Source: Multifurca ochricompacta
Lineage: Eukaryota; Basidiomycota; Agaricomycetes; Russulales; Russulaceae
Assembly: GCA_022496185.1 (NCBI GenBank)
Contig: WTXG01000002.1
Coordinates: 372,001 to 436,000 of the forward strand
Length of the DNA stretch: 64,000 nucleotides
Direction: 5' to 3'
The notes under the pieces: model-generated
Told to the model about the DNA's origin: nothing
What the model saw: only the letters and a program-made list of their open reading frames with translations
Databases searched by the model: none
Made by a program: the position numbers and the translations under genes
In this document: in pieces, positions 48,460 to 60,225 of the stretch
How positions within the stretch are numbered: the stretch's first letter is position 1
Layout of the letters: every line of letters begins with the position of its first letter

Positions 48460-48761
48460 TTGGGATAGAAACCTTTTACGAGGCCAGGGAAAGACAGGTC
48501 TTATATAGACACACAAAAGGGGGTGCGACGGCGGGCGCTCGTGAACCCAAATACACGGGCGCCCCGTGCCTTCCTCAACATCAGAAACTGGGACGATTAT
48601 TATGATAGCAATCCAAAGGGTACTATCACAACCACAACCACAACCACAAAAAAAGAATGCACTCGCTTGAGGCGGGGCAAAGAATGGGTCATGTGACCGC
48701 GTAAATTACTTGACTTTGTTCAACTCAACTCAACAACGCGTCCTGTACCTGTGCCATATTC
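48460..48761. promoter_or_regulatory. Divergent promoter CCCH gene / CDT1
   Basis: 302 bp serving both genes. It contains a CAACCACAACCACAACCACA tract (about 48626-48650) and the cell-cycle element listed separately. Confidence 0.5.
48736..48741. promoter_or_regulatory. MluI cell-cycle box (ACGCGT) at CDT1
   Basis: ACGCGT lies 21 bp upstream of the CDT1 ATG, with a half-site CGCGTAA at about 48699. MCB elements bind the MBF complex (Cdc10/Res in fission yeast), and fission-yeast cdt1 is a classical Cdc10 target. A single hexamer can occur by chance. Confidence 0.45.
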
Positions 48762-50680
48762 ATGTCTGATCTTTACACTTCATTGCTCATTTCACCAAAG
48801 AAGAAACGGTATCTTTCGGATGATGAAGATGATACGACTCTGACACCAAAGAGGTTAAGGATCGCGTAAGTTTAAGTTTCCAATACCGTTTCCACGAAAC
48901 TACCTCTAACTGTGAAAAAGACCGCCCTCACCCCCGAAGACAGTTAAAGCAAACCGCTTCAAGTCTGCCTCCGTTACTGAAACCGTTACTGATACCCCTT
49001 CGCTTCCTTCACATCTGTCTCGACTTTTTACGATTCAAACGGCCCTACACCACGCTCTTTCCCATGCCCTTGCTTCGTCAGCCGTCTCACCTTCTACCGA
49101 AACCGGCATTCTACGCAATGTACTGAATCATCACTCCCTAAATGCCTATGCTGGTCTCACTGTGAAGCTGAATTTGGACGACCTTTCTCGTTTATGCTGG
49201 CTCTGGGAATGGAAAGGGGACATCGTTCCACCCACAATTAAATTGCCTCAAGCAAACGACGATGATTCTAATCCTTTCTTGGAAGATTCGCTCACGTCGC
49301 AACCCAAGGACTGGACACGTGGTTCTATGGGCTTCGTCATCAGCCCGACGAGCCACTTCTCCAAGACGTCAAAAACCCGAATCCCAGCATATGGTATCGG
49401 CATTGAAGTGGAAATGGACCTGGATAAGGATATGGGTAGTGGCATGGCTTCCGTCGCACGCTGGACGGCTGACGGTGAAAAGAGACGGCAAATTATCCTA
49501 TCAAAACTACGACGATGGGCTGAGGTACGTTCCACCCCCCGACCTTACAAAGAGCCTCAGTCCAAATTTCCGGTTGCAGCTGCATGTAAATGCCACGCAG
49601 ATACCAAACCTTCCAATGGCTGATCTACCACAGTTGATCGTTCCTTCCAAACCTTCGAAACTTACTCAGCTCCTGGCATCCGCATCTCCCAAGTCCCCAT
49701 CCTCCGTGAAAACCTTAATGACACCACCCTCCCCTACATCCTCAACGAAAGCTTCGAGGCCATCAACATCATCTAGGTCTCCCGTGAAGGGATCTTCTAC
49801 TCTACCAAACTACAATACTTCTCTCAGACGCACACCTGCACGTAACAGTGCATTGGCGTTGAAGTCAATCGCCGCGGGTTCTATTCAATTTCCTAAGACA
49901 CCCTCACGCCGTGCTATACTTGATGATTTAACTGGTCTTTTGACACCAAAAACGCCCTCAGTTTCACCTTTTAGACTGGATCCTGGTGATTCGCTGCCAT
50001 CCACTCCTGTCCATCAAAGAGGTTCAAATGCCGCTACGGTCCCTCAGACTCCGACTTCCTCTCGAAGACAAGCTCTTTACGAGCGCATCAGGCAGAAATC
50101 CTTAACCAATACCCCTACAAAGGCGCTTAGCAAAAGCAAGGACATTTCTGGGGGGAAACTCAGCCGTGATCAACTACTTAAATTGAGTCAGGAAGAAATG
50201 CGGCGTCGTGTCCTACTTGGTCGGTTAGAAGGTGTTGCTGAGAGCGTCTGGATGTACGTCACGGTCTTTCTGTTGGTTTCTATGACCAACTTTCTATCCA
50301 GGCTCTTCTCGGGTCCGTCAACGACGAACGTTGGGCTCTCCACTCGCAAGCGGCGCGCCCTGCCCGCTTCCGAGGTTGCTGCTGCGGTCTTGAAGTCGTC
50401 CACAGTCCCTATGTCTACTGCCGAAGCACAGGAATCTCTTACTATTTTGGCTTCCCTATGTCCGTTCTTCCTCAAGCTCCTAGACATTGACGGACAAGAA
50501 TGGCTGGAAATGCCTGCTTCAGCCTATACATCTAGCGAGAGGCTTGTGCCAACTAGCCCAGCCAAGGATGACAGCGCAGAGGTTGTTTTAATCCGCAGTC
50601 CACGACGGGTCAAGAAAGAAAGCGGCGGCCTCCGGGAGGTTCGCGAACGCATACGACGAGAGATAGAACTGCAAGACTGA
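48762..50680 (+). CDS. CDT1: DNA replication licensing factor Cdt1
   Basis: Loads the MCM helicase on origins together with Cdc6/ORC. Start MSDLYTSLLISPKKKRYLSD includes a basic stretch; after the first intron comes PPSPPKTVKANRFKSASVTE and the folded segment LFTIQTALHHALSHALASS, LRNVLNHHSLNAYAGLTVKL, DDLSRLCWLWEWKG, which matches the central Cdt1 winged helix that binds geminin or MCM in animals. A Ser/Pro/Thr-rich linker with many SP/TP sites follows (likely CDK targets). The C-terminal MCM-binding winged helix reads LLKLSQEEMRRRVLLGRLEG with VAESVWM, then RKRRALPASEVAAAVLKSST and LTILASLCPFFLKLLDIDGQ with EWLEMP. Three introns (about 48867, 49527 and 50254), no frame break. Ends IRREIELQD at 50680. 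Confidence 0.88.
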
Positions 50681-50954
50681 CATGATACAATGTACTCACG
50701 ATCTACTTACTACCTGTTTCCATTGCTGCATTTACGTTCCATGCCCTCCACCACTAGCATTACTATCCTCCCCTCTCCCCCTTCTTAGCTCACCCCCGCA
50801 GCCCCTCTGTGTGCCCTCTTTTAGCTACATCACCTCGTTTTGCGATACCTTGCGATACCTGTTATCTCTGCTTCATGCTTTGCGAAACAATCCTCAAATC
50901 TCGCGATACCTAGAACTGTCCTACGTTGTCGTCAATGTAATCCGTTGTGTCCTT

Positions 50955-52604
50955 TTATGATCCAGTAAGCGTCATGCCCCCGTCCCAAGCACGACGGGCA
51001 GCGATCTCGAACTCTTTATAATCAACTACGACTCCAGTCTTACGACTGTGTTCCGCAGCAAAAACGGTTAGGTGGCTGTTGAGGACGTCCGTAACGTCTG
51101 TGTCAAGCAAATCCTGTTGCCTCGTTCGCACAGCCTCGATAAAGGCTCGTATGAGGCCAAAATCACCGCCGCCATGGCCACCACCCTCGGAAGGTGGTTC
51201 ATGGATGGTCTTTTCACCGGAGCGGAAATCAGTTACAGTGAACTGGCTCATGTCGCCGACGATCTCCCCATGGGTGAAGTGTAAACGGGTCTGTCGCTCA
51301 CAAATTAGCGTGGTATAGGCGACCATCGTGAAAGATACGGTTGCCCCTGATGCATATTGGAGGTTGACGACCTTAAGGCGGGATCAACGATCAGCAAGTA
51401 GCAGAGTCGGAGACCCATCCACACCTGGTTGTCACAGACGTCATTATCGCTCTCGTATACACACTTCCCGTATGGTCCGTTCTTGAGAGCATCCGTGATA
51501 TTCTCGATATCTGGCAACCCGTCAACAAGGGTGGAAACAGGCCAGCCAACGGCATTCTGGGCAACTCTGTCTAGATAAACTAATGAACGCTAAGGTTTTC
51601 AACGTGCTACAGACCGAGAGGTGACTTGCCCTTCTTCGCACTGTACGGACACTGGCTTTCATAGAGGCAATCCAGGCACCTGGTTGCATCCCCGGCTCCC
51701 ACAGGTTTACTCGACTTGCGAAAGTGCTGCAGCCCACCAAATGATGATACGCGGACAGGAGTGTCTGGGTAGAGCCAATGGGACAGTATGTCTATGTCAC
51801 TGCGCGGGACGTCCGCGATTAGTCGCGCAAAGGTCTTCACCTCTTTACTCATCGGATGCAAACTCACTGGCAACTTTTTGTCATCAGGGAGAAGCTGCTC
51901 TCACTCTCTTTCGACCAGTTTCCACGGACATACGAGTGGGAAAAGTGCCAGTGACCGATGGGTTCGATATGCTGAGCGTTAACAAGTTGGCCGAGCTGCC
52001 CAGACCGAACGACCTCGGTTACAGCGCGACTGTATGGTGAATAACGTAGAACTGACACAACACAACCCTCAACTGTTGTGTGTCGGCAGACAAACGGGAA
52101 GCATACCATGTCCCATCCCGAAAATGATGCCAGCATCCTTTACTGCAGCTTCGATCTGAAGACAATGTTCGATTGAGGTCGCCATAGGCTTCTCGCACAG
52201 AATATCATATCCTTGTGCGGAAAAGGCTATGACGAGTCTCGCATGCAGATGATCATGAACGGCTATGACAACAGCATCTGCAAGGCGTTTTCCGATCGTC
52301 TGGATGGTCTCCGCGGAAGCTTTGTGGAACTGTTCCCAGGTTTCGAACACGAGACTGCTATCAACGTCGTATGTACTCGCGAAAAGTGCCCTCGTCTTGG
52401 ACCGTGGCTCAGCGATGGCCACTATTTTGCATTTGGTGGGTTCGATCAACGAATATCTTGCGTAGCTCTGGAGTTCGAGTTCAAAATGTCAGAGAATTTG
52501 ACAAACATAGTTGGTTGTTAGTATATGCGCACGTCACCCCTTTGTCCACACCCAATGATAGCAAGTGTGACAGGTTCGGTGGGATGCTTAACCTCGATAC
52601 CCAT
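50955..52604 (-). CDS. Gfo/Idh/MocA-family oxidoreductase (second)
   Basis: A dehydrogenase of a different Gfo/Idh/MocA subgroup from the one at 22-23.5 kb. Start exon IEVKHPTEPVTLAIIGCGQR carries the Rossmann glycine motif GCGxxG. Then come SLIEPTKCKIVAIAEPRSKT, FETWEQFHKA, DAVVIAVHDHLHARLVIAFS, YDILCEKPMATSIEHCLQIE (the EKP catalytic motif), VLRYSPYSRAVTEVVRSG, GHWHFSHSYVRGNWSKESES, SCHDIDILSHWLY (HDxD active-site motif), RCLDCLYESQCPYSAKK (four cysteines that may bind metal), VNLQYASGATVSFTM and DYKEFEIAARRAWDGG. About six introns; one uses a GC donor (51629-51580). The join after GQRG is not fully resolved. Substrate unknown. Confidence 0.87.
51580..51629 (-). other. GC-AG intron in the second Gfo/Idh gene
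   Basis: The splice that keeps the conserved reading SAKK|VYLDRVAQNAVGWP needs a donor GCAAGT and an acceptor ATTAG, giving a 50-nt intron of the minor GC-AG class. No GT donor nearby restores that reading. Confidence 0.6.
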
Positions 52605-52797
52605 GATTTTATGGGGTGTCGAAAATAAGAGGGGTCACATCTTCTAGGTTTATATGTAGGTATTTAGGACCAGGATCCAATATACCTGTATCTGGGTACA
52701 TGCTGAGCAGATGACCCGACTCGTGTGCGAAGTTTCCTTATCATTCGTGACGGTGACGTACCAACGTACCTGGGTGGCTTTGACCGAGGATGCGACA

Positions 52798-54275
52798 ATG
52801 CGACAACTAATATCGCGTTTACTCAGACTCAGGTCAAGGTCTATCGCCAACGCCAACAACAATAACATTAGACCTTTACGCCCTCCCTCTAAAGGTGCTA
52901 AATCCTTGCGAAAGCAGTTACCTCCCTCCCCAGTCTTCTCTACTCGTTCTCGCTCTATCCTACTTGATGAACTTAATCCCATCACAAAGCCCAAAGCATA
53001 CAGGCAACACAAGACACTACCTCCACAGGTCAGACTACCTGAATCCCAAAAAACGAGGACTGTTTCTAGGGATGGGACAATCGAGGACGATGTCCGTCGC
53101 GAGATGACAGCGGAGGAGAGGGAGTGGTGGGCAAACCCCTACCGTAAGTTCCCTTTCTACTCGCTAGGTGAGCCGCCAACCCTGGTTGTATAGTCCGAAT
53201 GCTATCAACGCCTTTACGAAAATGTGCCCAGTCCTCGCGTTATCTCCCAAGTGGTAAGTCACCTTCGTCTGGGCCTTAACGAAGCTGACTGACTTGGGTG
53301 TCTTAGACTTTATGGTCCGTCTTTCTGTAAAGCGACTGCTGTCTCCACAGACAGGCGCCAAGCGGCCCATGTACACCTTGGTACCTGACGGTGTACAACA
53401 TCCGAAATTCAAAATTCTTGACAGCCGCAAGGGGCACTACGTTGTCTGTCGTCGCGCCGCTATGCAAGAGTTTGACAAGAGAGGTAACGCGTCCTTACTC
53501 ATTCCCAGCCCAGGCGGCGTTGAAATCTGTTCAAGGGGCCTATCGTCGCTTGCTGCCCGCGACGATCAGATTGCCCTCCTCGCTCTCAGACTATATCGGC
53601 CACCTGTTGCGCTTGCGTGTCCTTCAAGAGCTGGAGCTGTTGATAGAGCGGCTGCAAGCTCGCCCGCAGGGCGCTGAAGAATTCCCGCTGCTGCGAAGAC
53701 TCACCTGGAAAGAGTTCTTGGCTATACGCACCGGCAAGCCTATCGAGGATCAAGATGCTGTGGCCGTTCTCGTAGTCCCCCCACTCAATAGAGACCCCGC
53801 CACCAAGGAAAGGCCAGTGTCCAACACATCCCCCCTTCCCGAACCTTCCTTAAAACAATCAACAACGTCAAAAAGACACCCGTTACCACCGTCTACTATG
53901 TGTTATGCGCTTACACCAAAGGACTATGAGGGTTTGCCGGACGTCCTTACTCCGATGAAGGTCCCCCTTTATAATAGTGTTTCCCTATTCCCATCAAGGG
54001 GACAACGTGCAGCATTACATGAGCGGCTGTGCAAGCTGCTTATGATCGAGCGGCGTGCGCGTTGGCGCCAGTACAACCCAACATCAACCTCGGAACTAGG
54101 TATTTGTCGGCCCATTACGCGCTGCGCGGCGAGTCCCGCCTTCCTACTCCGGTCAGGTGCTGAGACAGTCTTAAGAGAGGATACGGTCCCCATTGCCATA
54201 GCCTTGTGGCGGTTGAGGATGTGGGAAGGCGATAGCTGGGAACGCGGGGAGGGCATGTGGGCGACCATCTTATAA
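52798..54275 (+). CDS. Conserved fungal protein of unknown function, likely mitochondrial
   Basis: Not assigned to a named family. The N-terminus MRQLISRLLRLRSRSIANAN is Arg-rich without acids, like a mitochondrial presequence. Next come KTRTVSRDGTIEDDVRREMT and AEEREWWANPY; an intron; LRMLSTPLRKC and RYLPSDFMVRLSVKRLL; then YTLVPDGVQHPKFKILDSRK with GHYVVCRRAAMQEFDKR. After a very short intron, or a break at about 53485-53514, follow AALKSVQGAYRRLLPATIRL, PSSLSDYIGHLLRLRVLQEL, WKEFLAIRTGKPIEDQDAVA, a Pro/Ser linker, and LPDVLTPMKVPLYNSVSLFP with LHERLCKLLMIERRARWRQY. AYRRLL within a helical region recalls LYR-motif proteins, only as a weak hint. About 440 residues. The 5' side is 193 bp from the divergent Gfo/Idh start. 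Confidence 0.65.
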
Positions 54276-54343
54276 TGTAAACACCTCTTAATGCGAGTAT
54301 ACCGACGTGGGGACGAATGCACGAAGTGCGACAGAGATTATAA

Positions 54344-56895
54344 CTACCGAGCTAGACCAAAGCTCCTCGATCTACTTCCACCTCCGGGTGCAAGAGCACT
54401 GTGTGGCACGCCGCCCGCGTCTTTAATTCTCTTTTCTACCTCTACGACTTTCTCTTCGAGTTCACGCGAGGCGCCATCGATCCACTGCAGGCTTTCGAGG
54501 TGGTTACTGAGGACCTGTGCAATTTGTGCCATTGGGTCCTCCGCTGATGCAGGTTTTGTGTCGGCCTGCCCTACTGACATCGAGTTCACAGACTCGATAA
54601 GTTGTGTCAATGAAGACGAGAGGTCGTCCAGGTGGTTATGCAGCTCAGTCGCGAGCATATAACTGGGGAGAAAAGTCAGAGTGGACATTCCAACGGAATT
54701 GGTACCTACTTTTTGTCCCGCTCAGTGTCAGCGGGGCCCGCGTCGAGCGTCCGCAGGCTTCCACCTTGGCTACTGAGAATATCGGCCATTTGTTTTTCGT
54801 ACATTTCAACTGTGGCAGTGAGTTCCCTTTCCTGTTGTTCAATGTGATCCAGCGACTGGTCGATGTCATTTTGCTCTCGCTCAGCAGCCAGAACATGGCT
54901 GTACAGTGCCGCGAGCTGCGCAACAGCACCATCTAAGACTGAGGCATGTTCAAACTTCGGTGTCAGACTTACATTGTTTCCATTCTCAATTAAAGAACGA
55001 TCCCAAACAGCCACCTCCGTTGCAAATTTGGTGAAGTCGCGCACGTGGGTTTCTAGCTCGGTGGACCACCTGTTGATTATCTCCTCAATGCTTTTACCTT
55101 TGAGCATGGATGGTGGTGGGACGGAAATGGCGGAAGGGGTGGTTGTAGTTGGCGCTAATACTCCAGCACTAGGGAGTGCTATTGTGTAGTGAGCACAGCA
55201 GAACGCTAGTTGATGTTGGCGACGTACTTGAAGCAGATATCGCTAATGGCGTTGCGGGTTTGGGGGCACTCGCAGTGGCACCACCTAAACCAGAGAACAG
55301 CGCTTCAAGATCATGATGTCAGATGGCGACAAGCTAGCGGAAACAGGGCCTCTTACAAGGGGCAGCTGCTCCATCTTTTTTTTCTGTTGCAAGCGCTGCA
55401 GAACTTGGTGCAGTGCCTGTGGATTGGCCACCAAGGGAGAACGTTGGCAGGGTCATTGCTAAGGAACGAAGTTAGGAATAAAATGTAAGGAGGCTTTACA
55501 CGAGGCTCGCCATCTTTTTTCTCCTCAGGTTTCCCATCTTTATTTGGGTTCGCACCAAGAGTGAAGAGTCCACCGCCTGGCGGGGTCCTTAGAGCTTAGC
55601 TGAAGAAATGACAAAAAATGAGTAAGCCCTTACCTGTGCCTGTAAGCGGGGCAACCCTGTCCCCTGTGGAGGCAGTTCCACCCAGGCTAAAGGTGGGCTG
55701 CGTCGTAGCTGCTGAGGCCATGACAGTGGTTCCCGTGCCTGGAGCTTTGAACAAACTACCGCCGGGAAGTGAGCTTAGTGGAGCAGTCGATGACGTTGAG
55801 GTCTCGCCAAGCTTGGGTTGCGACCCAAGGCCAGAGAACAGATTAGTGGTGCTGCCTATGAGAATGGGTATGAGACTAGTACTTGTCCGACGAAAAGCGA
55901 CATCACCTGCTGCGGTGGTGCCGGTGAATGAACCAGCCCCTGGTGCAGGTGCGCTAAAGACTGAAATCGGTAAGTATAACATTGTGATTCTGCAGATGCC
56001 TTGTGCCCACAGTTAGAAGTTGGAGGCTTTGCTGTGGTATCCGCTGGTTTGGCACTTCCGAAAAGACCTCCACCGAGAGTGTTTGGGCTGGCAGACGTGC
56101 CAGTGCCAGTTGCCGGTGGCGTAGCGCTGCTAGCTGCTGTGGGAATTCCCATCCCACCTGTCGACGTCGTCGCACCGCCAAGTAAGTTGCTAGCAGTTGG
56201 ACCGCTTCCGCTGATACTACCGGAGCCTCCTGTGCCTAAACCGAAGATGCCCCCACCCGCAGTGGCGGGCTTTGTAGTTCCAAACCCAAACAAGGGTCCT
56301 TGTTCGACACATGAGTTACCTTAAGCCCTGAAGATGTGCGATTATTGCGTACCTCCAGTGGTTCCCGCATTTGTACCGCTGGTATTGCCAAACAGACTCG
56401 GTCCCGTCGTTCCAGAAGTACCTATGTTCGAATTTGCATTCCCGAACAGCCCGCCTCCGGCTGGAGGCCCTGAGGGCCCAGTGGTGGCCGCAGGTTTCGC
56501 TAAGTGATATGAGGATGGGCTGACTTCGAGAATACAAGGTGATGCGTGTGCTTACACGAAAACAATCCTGAGCCACCGAAGGCGCTACCAGAACTGGTAC
56601 CAGCACCAGCGGGGGTCGACGTAGGCGTATTCGCATTCCCACTGCTACCAAAAACGCTGCTACCAGTGCCAAAACTGTTTCCAGTTGTTCCGGGGGCAGC
56701 ACCCCAGCCACCAGACGCGTTTCCTGCCCCGATTCCTCCAAACGCGGTGCTACTAGCTGCGTTCGCATTTAAGTTACCAAAGAGGCCACCAGTAGCTGGA
56801 GTGGAACCGGGGGCTGATGTATTTTGATTCTTATTCTGATTTTGATCCACTGCTGGCCCGAAAAGGCCTTGTCCAGTTCCAAGACTGCTGCTCAT
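54344..56895 (-). CDS. NSP1: FG-repeat nucleoporin of the Nsp1/Nup62 type
   Basis: Central-channel nucleoporin. The N-terminal two thirds is Gly/Thr/Ser-rich with FG and GLFG repeats (GTGQGLFGPAV, TGGLFGNLNAN, GGGLFGNANSNIG, GGGIFGLGTGGSG, GGGLFGSAKPADTT, PTFSLGGQSTG). The C-terminal third is the Nsp1_C coiled coil: MLKGKSIEEIINRWSTELET, HVRDFTKFATEVAVWDRSLI with ENGN, LYSHVLAAEREQNDIDQSLD, HIEQQERELTATVEMYEKQM, then YMLATELHNHLDDLSSSLTQ and LESLQWIDGASRELEEKVVE. It ends GGSRSRSFGLAR at 54344. This coiled coil pairs with Nup57/Nup49 and Nup82 partners. About nine introns, several inside the repeats. Start ATG 56893-56895. Confidence 0.9.
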
Positions 56896-57643
56896 GGTTG
56901 AAGGGAGGACAAACGATACCACGCGGCTGCACCGTGCCGTGGTCTCTTACAATAAAGCGCCAGCTGCTTCTCAGTGTCAACGATTATCGATCCGCTATTC
57001 AAGCGTCCTTCAAAGCTTATAATTCCAAGCTTTATTATAACAGTATTAAATATCTCAGTGAGGTCACCTGAAGAATCACCACACTACGAAGGATGAGTGA
57101 CCCATATTCACCCCCCGAATGGATCCAAATGGGTATACTTTAGCACCCCAAGATTCGTGTTGTCACCAATGATGACATCCGACGACAAGAAATATTGTCG
57201 AGAAGTATGTTAAAGCCATTTTGCTGCATACTCGGCCATCGTTACTCCGAAGGGGGTTTTCGTGTGTCGTAGCTCTATGGGAGGAGGAGCCCTTTGCCGA
57301 AGGAATTCCTACTAGTACTTCGTCTTCGGCTTACATTCGAATTCCGTTGATTTCATCTTCGATGCCTTCTTTTTCTCAATTTCCAAGTCATGCCTGGAAT
57401 ATATCATGGTAGTTAGTCATTTCATGGGCAACGCCCAAGGCTTGATGAGAGTTTCAGGCAAAGGGAAATGGGATGCTGCTTTGATATGATCAATTTTTGC
57501 TACTCATATCCATGCTGTCTGTATGGTATGTGAAGAATGGAAGAACAAACGAGACCAGTCTCGCACCACCTTATGATGCGTCAATCTCCCGATGAAAAGT
57601 ATGGCTTTTAATTCAACATGCAGTTCCTTATTGTACAAATCAA
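56896..57643. other. 750 bp spacer NSP1 / PRE3
   Basis: Second longest spacer in the window. It includes the NSP1 promoter and the PRE3 3' end. A 63-codon open stretch on the plus strand (57221-57412) has no recognisable similarity and I do not call it. AT-rich around 57020-57060 (AAGCTTATAATTCCAAGCTT, imperfect palindrome, 57015-57034). Nothing else seen. Confidence 0.5.
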
Positions 57644-58598
57644 TTACAATGGTTCTATGGCCATAGGAACGACGCCCAGTGGCTTGGCAGGTTTACCAAG
57701 TACCTCTAGACCCTCCCAGAATGTGGGCAGTTCATTGCCAGGTACGAACAATCTCTCCACGCCGTCCTCCGTGATGACGGCCACACGGATGACACCTCCT
57801 GACGAGCCATCACGGGACATGGCCAGCGAAAGTGCTGCACGACTTAGTCTGCAGCACCTTGGTGTGAGTTTAAGGAATGACGCACTGTTCTTTACGAATT
57901 GAATCGTCTCGTCGCGTCCCCATCCCTCCTTATACGTTGCATCGCAGTAACCATAGACATATGTCGATCCTGAGCCGCCGATTGCCCATGGCTGACGGAA
58001 GAGGCCGCCACCGAGCGGAATGTTATACACACTCGGACCGACTTCCTTGTCCCATCCTCCAATGATGATACCAGCACTGAGCGCATCCTTGTTGGCATAA
58101 CATATGCTTTCGAATAATGTTGCAGCGATATGTACGGATGGTGGCCCACCGTTGGCTTGTCTGACTATCCATCAGACAGCCAACCCTCAGCAGAATAAAA
58201 GAAAAAGCGCACGTAAACTGCTGCAGAGCCATGTGCACCACATCTGCGATGGCTTGTGTATCGGCTGCAGAGCCGGATCGACAGCAATAGATACGATCAT
58301 GAATATAGGTCAGCTTGTCTGTTACGCGATTGGCCTTATCGAAAATGTCAGCTGGCGAGGAGACATGATTTGAGATAGCAATGAGTGCAAGACACACAAT
58401 GTAACTTCCTGTCGTTGTCCGACTATCCGCGCCGACGACTACACCACCTTCAAATTGAACGGCCATAATTGAGGTCTGTCCAATGAAATAGCCGATTAAA
58501 TACACAGTTCGAGGGCTAAATAGCTGTAAGTTGCGACATACACCAAGATTGACCTCGCCAGTCTTAAGCCTGTCCAGGTCGATGGTATTCATGTTCAT
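57644..58598 (-). CDS. PRE3: 20S proteasome subunit beta1 (caspase-like)
   Basis: Catalytic beta subunit of the 20S core. Short propeptide [19 protein letters not shown]; an intron falls just before the active-site threonine in [21 protein letters not shown]. The next exon gives [20 protein letters not shown] with [13 protein letters not shown] (nucleophile Thr1, Asp17 in GADSRT, Lys33 in TDKL, SGSAAD loop), then [81 protein letters not shown] and [18 protein letters not shown]. This is the beta1 signature. About five introns and no break. Start taken as the first ATG, 58596-58598. It is divergent from RPN12 by 191 bp. Confidence 0.95.
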
Positions 58599-58788
58599 GT
58601 TCACTGGTTCTGATCCCTGTGAAATAGGTGATTGTGGGTACGGCGTTCAGCCAAACGGAACTGAGGTGAAGGACGAATGCGAAAAGGTGTGGATTACGCG
58701 TTCTGGTAATGAGGCCAGTACGCCAGTGCAAGCAGAACGCGCGTCGCGTCTGAGTCCGACTCACTCTTGCTCAAACCGTTGATTTACC
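58599..58788. promoter_or_regulatory. Divergent promoter PRE3 / RPN12
   Basis: 190 bp between two proteasome gene starts pointing apart, so one promoter region may co-regulate a core and a lid subunit. I do not see the yeast proteasome control element GGTGGCAAA or its core GGTGGC. Confidence 0.55.
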
Positions 58789-59910
58789 ATGTCCTCCTCG
58801 TCAAAGCTCCATAGCCTTTACAAACAATTGGTCAGGGCTTTTACGTCTCAGCCATCAGACTTGAATACATCCGGTAGATTGCTGGCTGAACTCAAGGTAT
58901 GCACTCCGTGGGTATCGCAGACTCTCCCTCTCGCTGATGTGCGCCTTCTGTTAGGTTGTATTAATAGAGACGGGACTCGTTTTTCCTCAAGGCGATTATA
59001 GCATCAAGACCTAGTGATCGCGCGTGGGCACCATTGCTTGCTTTCCCAACGCATGTGTCCGACTTAATGCTCCTGATCATAATCACCCCTCTTGCAGGCG
59101 AAATTCTCGAGATCGGCGCGTTTTGGAGCATACGGACGAAAGCTGTTCCCTCGTTTGACCGCTACTTCTCGCAATTGCAAACGTTCTACAATGATTACAG
59201 GTGACCCATCTGATACCCAATCCATTTCATCCCTCGTCCGTTGTTCATCCGCTGAAATGTATAGCTCCATCCTCCCGCAATCCGAGCGTGAATTCCCAAT
59301 CCGCGGCCTCAATCTCATCCGCTTGCTCATTCAGAACCGTATCGCCGATTTCCACACAACATTGGAGTCACTCCCGCTCCCCGCAGACGAGCTCGTTGCG
59401 AACCCGTTCATCAGGCATCCCGTCAATCTCGAGCGGTGGCTCATGGAGGGCAGCTACAGCAAAGTCTGGAATGCACGGGAAGAAGCTCCAGCGGAGGAGT
59501 ATAAGTTCTTTGTGGACAGTCTTATGGGCACCATCCGGTTCGTGTTTTCTTCTGCGATCTGTTCGATGGTACGCGTGGAATTATTGAGAGGACTCAATGG
59601 GTCAGGAATGAGATTGCAAGTTGTGAAGAAACAGCATACGAGAGCTTGCCGCTTAAAGACGCAGCCACACTGCTCTTTTTCAAGTCACAATCAGAAGTAT
59701 TAGAGTTTGCTAAACAGGTGTGCCGTAGATCTTGGAATGCTCAACCACGCGCTTACCCTTTGCATGATGCTTTAGCGGGGCTGGCAGATAAACTTAACAG
59801 AAGGAACGATTACATTCGCTCAAAAAGGAGAGGAGAAGCTAGAAATACCAAAACAGAAGCTGATTGCCAACAATCTCGCATATGCACGCGAGTTAGAACA
59901 GATTGTATAG
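58789..59910 (+). CDS. RPN12: 26S proteasome lid subunit Rpn12
   Basis: PCI-domain protein of the 19S regulatory particle lid (PSMD8 in animals), the last lid subunit to assemble. Exons: MSSSSKLHSLYKQLVRAFTS with DLNTSGRLLAELK; VVLIETGLVFPQGDYSIK then, after a frame change at about 59005-59008 in an A run, DLVIAR; EILEIGAFWSIRTKAVPSFD with RYFSQLQTFYNDY; LNLIRLLIQNRIADFHTTLE with SLPLPADELVANPFIRHPVN and LERWLMEGSYSKVWNAREEA (the core of the PCI helical repeats); NEIASCEETAYESLPLKDAA with TLLFFKSQSEVLEFAKQ; and a last exon GTITFAQKGEEKLEIPKQKL with IANNLAYARELEQIV to the stop at 59908-59910. The last intron (59717-59791) is inferred from frame. The single break fits one missing base. Confidence 0.92.
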
Positions 59911-60225
59911 ATAAACGCACGGCTCTTTTGTCCATATTGTTTATTCCTTCCTCAATGCGCTTATCAGATCGAGCGTTACGAGCCACAAGAAGCGTCAGCG
60001 GAGTGGCAACGAGTGCGAAAGGTGGTCGATGTATCCAGGAATCACACAGTAAGCACGGTCCCAGCGTGGGATACATCTTATAAGGGATGAGTAGTGTGGC
60101 CAAGTTCGTAGGTTCGTAGGATTGTGATATCCAGGTTTCCGTATTCTGGGGTGCACATTGTGGACCGAAAGGGGGAAAAGATGCAATGATTGGGTTGAAA
60201 TACAATACACCATGTGGAGAGTTTA

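Noticed and set aside
54521..56827. Several long plus-strand open frames across NSP1
   Set aside because: Antisense of low-complexity Gly/Ser/Thr repeats. The minus-strand reading gives a complete Nsp1 with FG repeats and coiled coil.
57221..57412. 63-codon open frame in the NSP1/PRE3 spacer
   Set aside because: Ordinary composition, no recognisable similarity and no splice or promoter context. Open frames of this length are expected by chance.
56896..57643. Transposon remnant in the long spacer
   Set aside because: No terminal repeats, target duplication or transposase-like reading could be seen.
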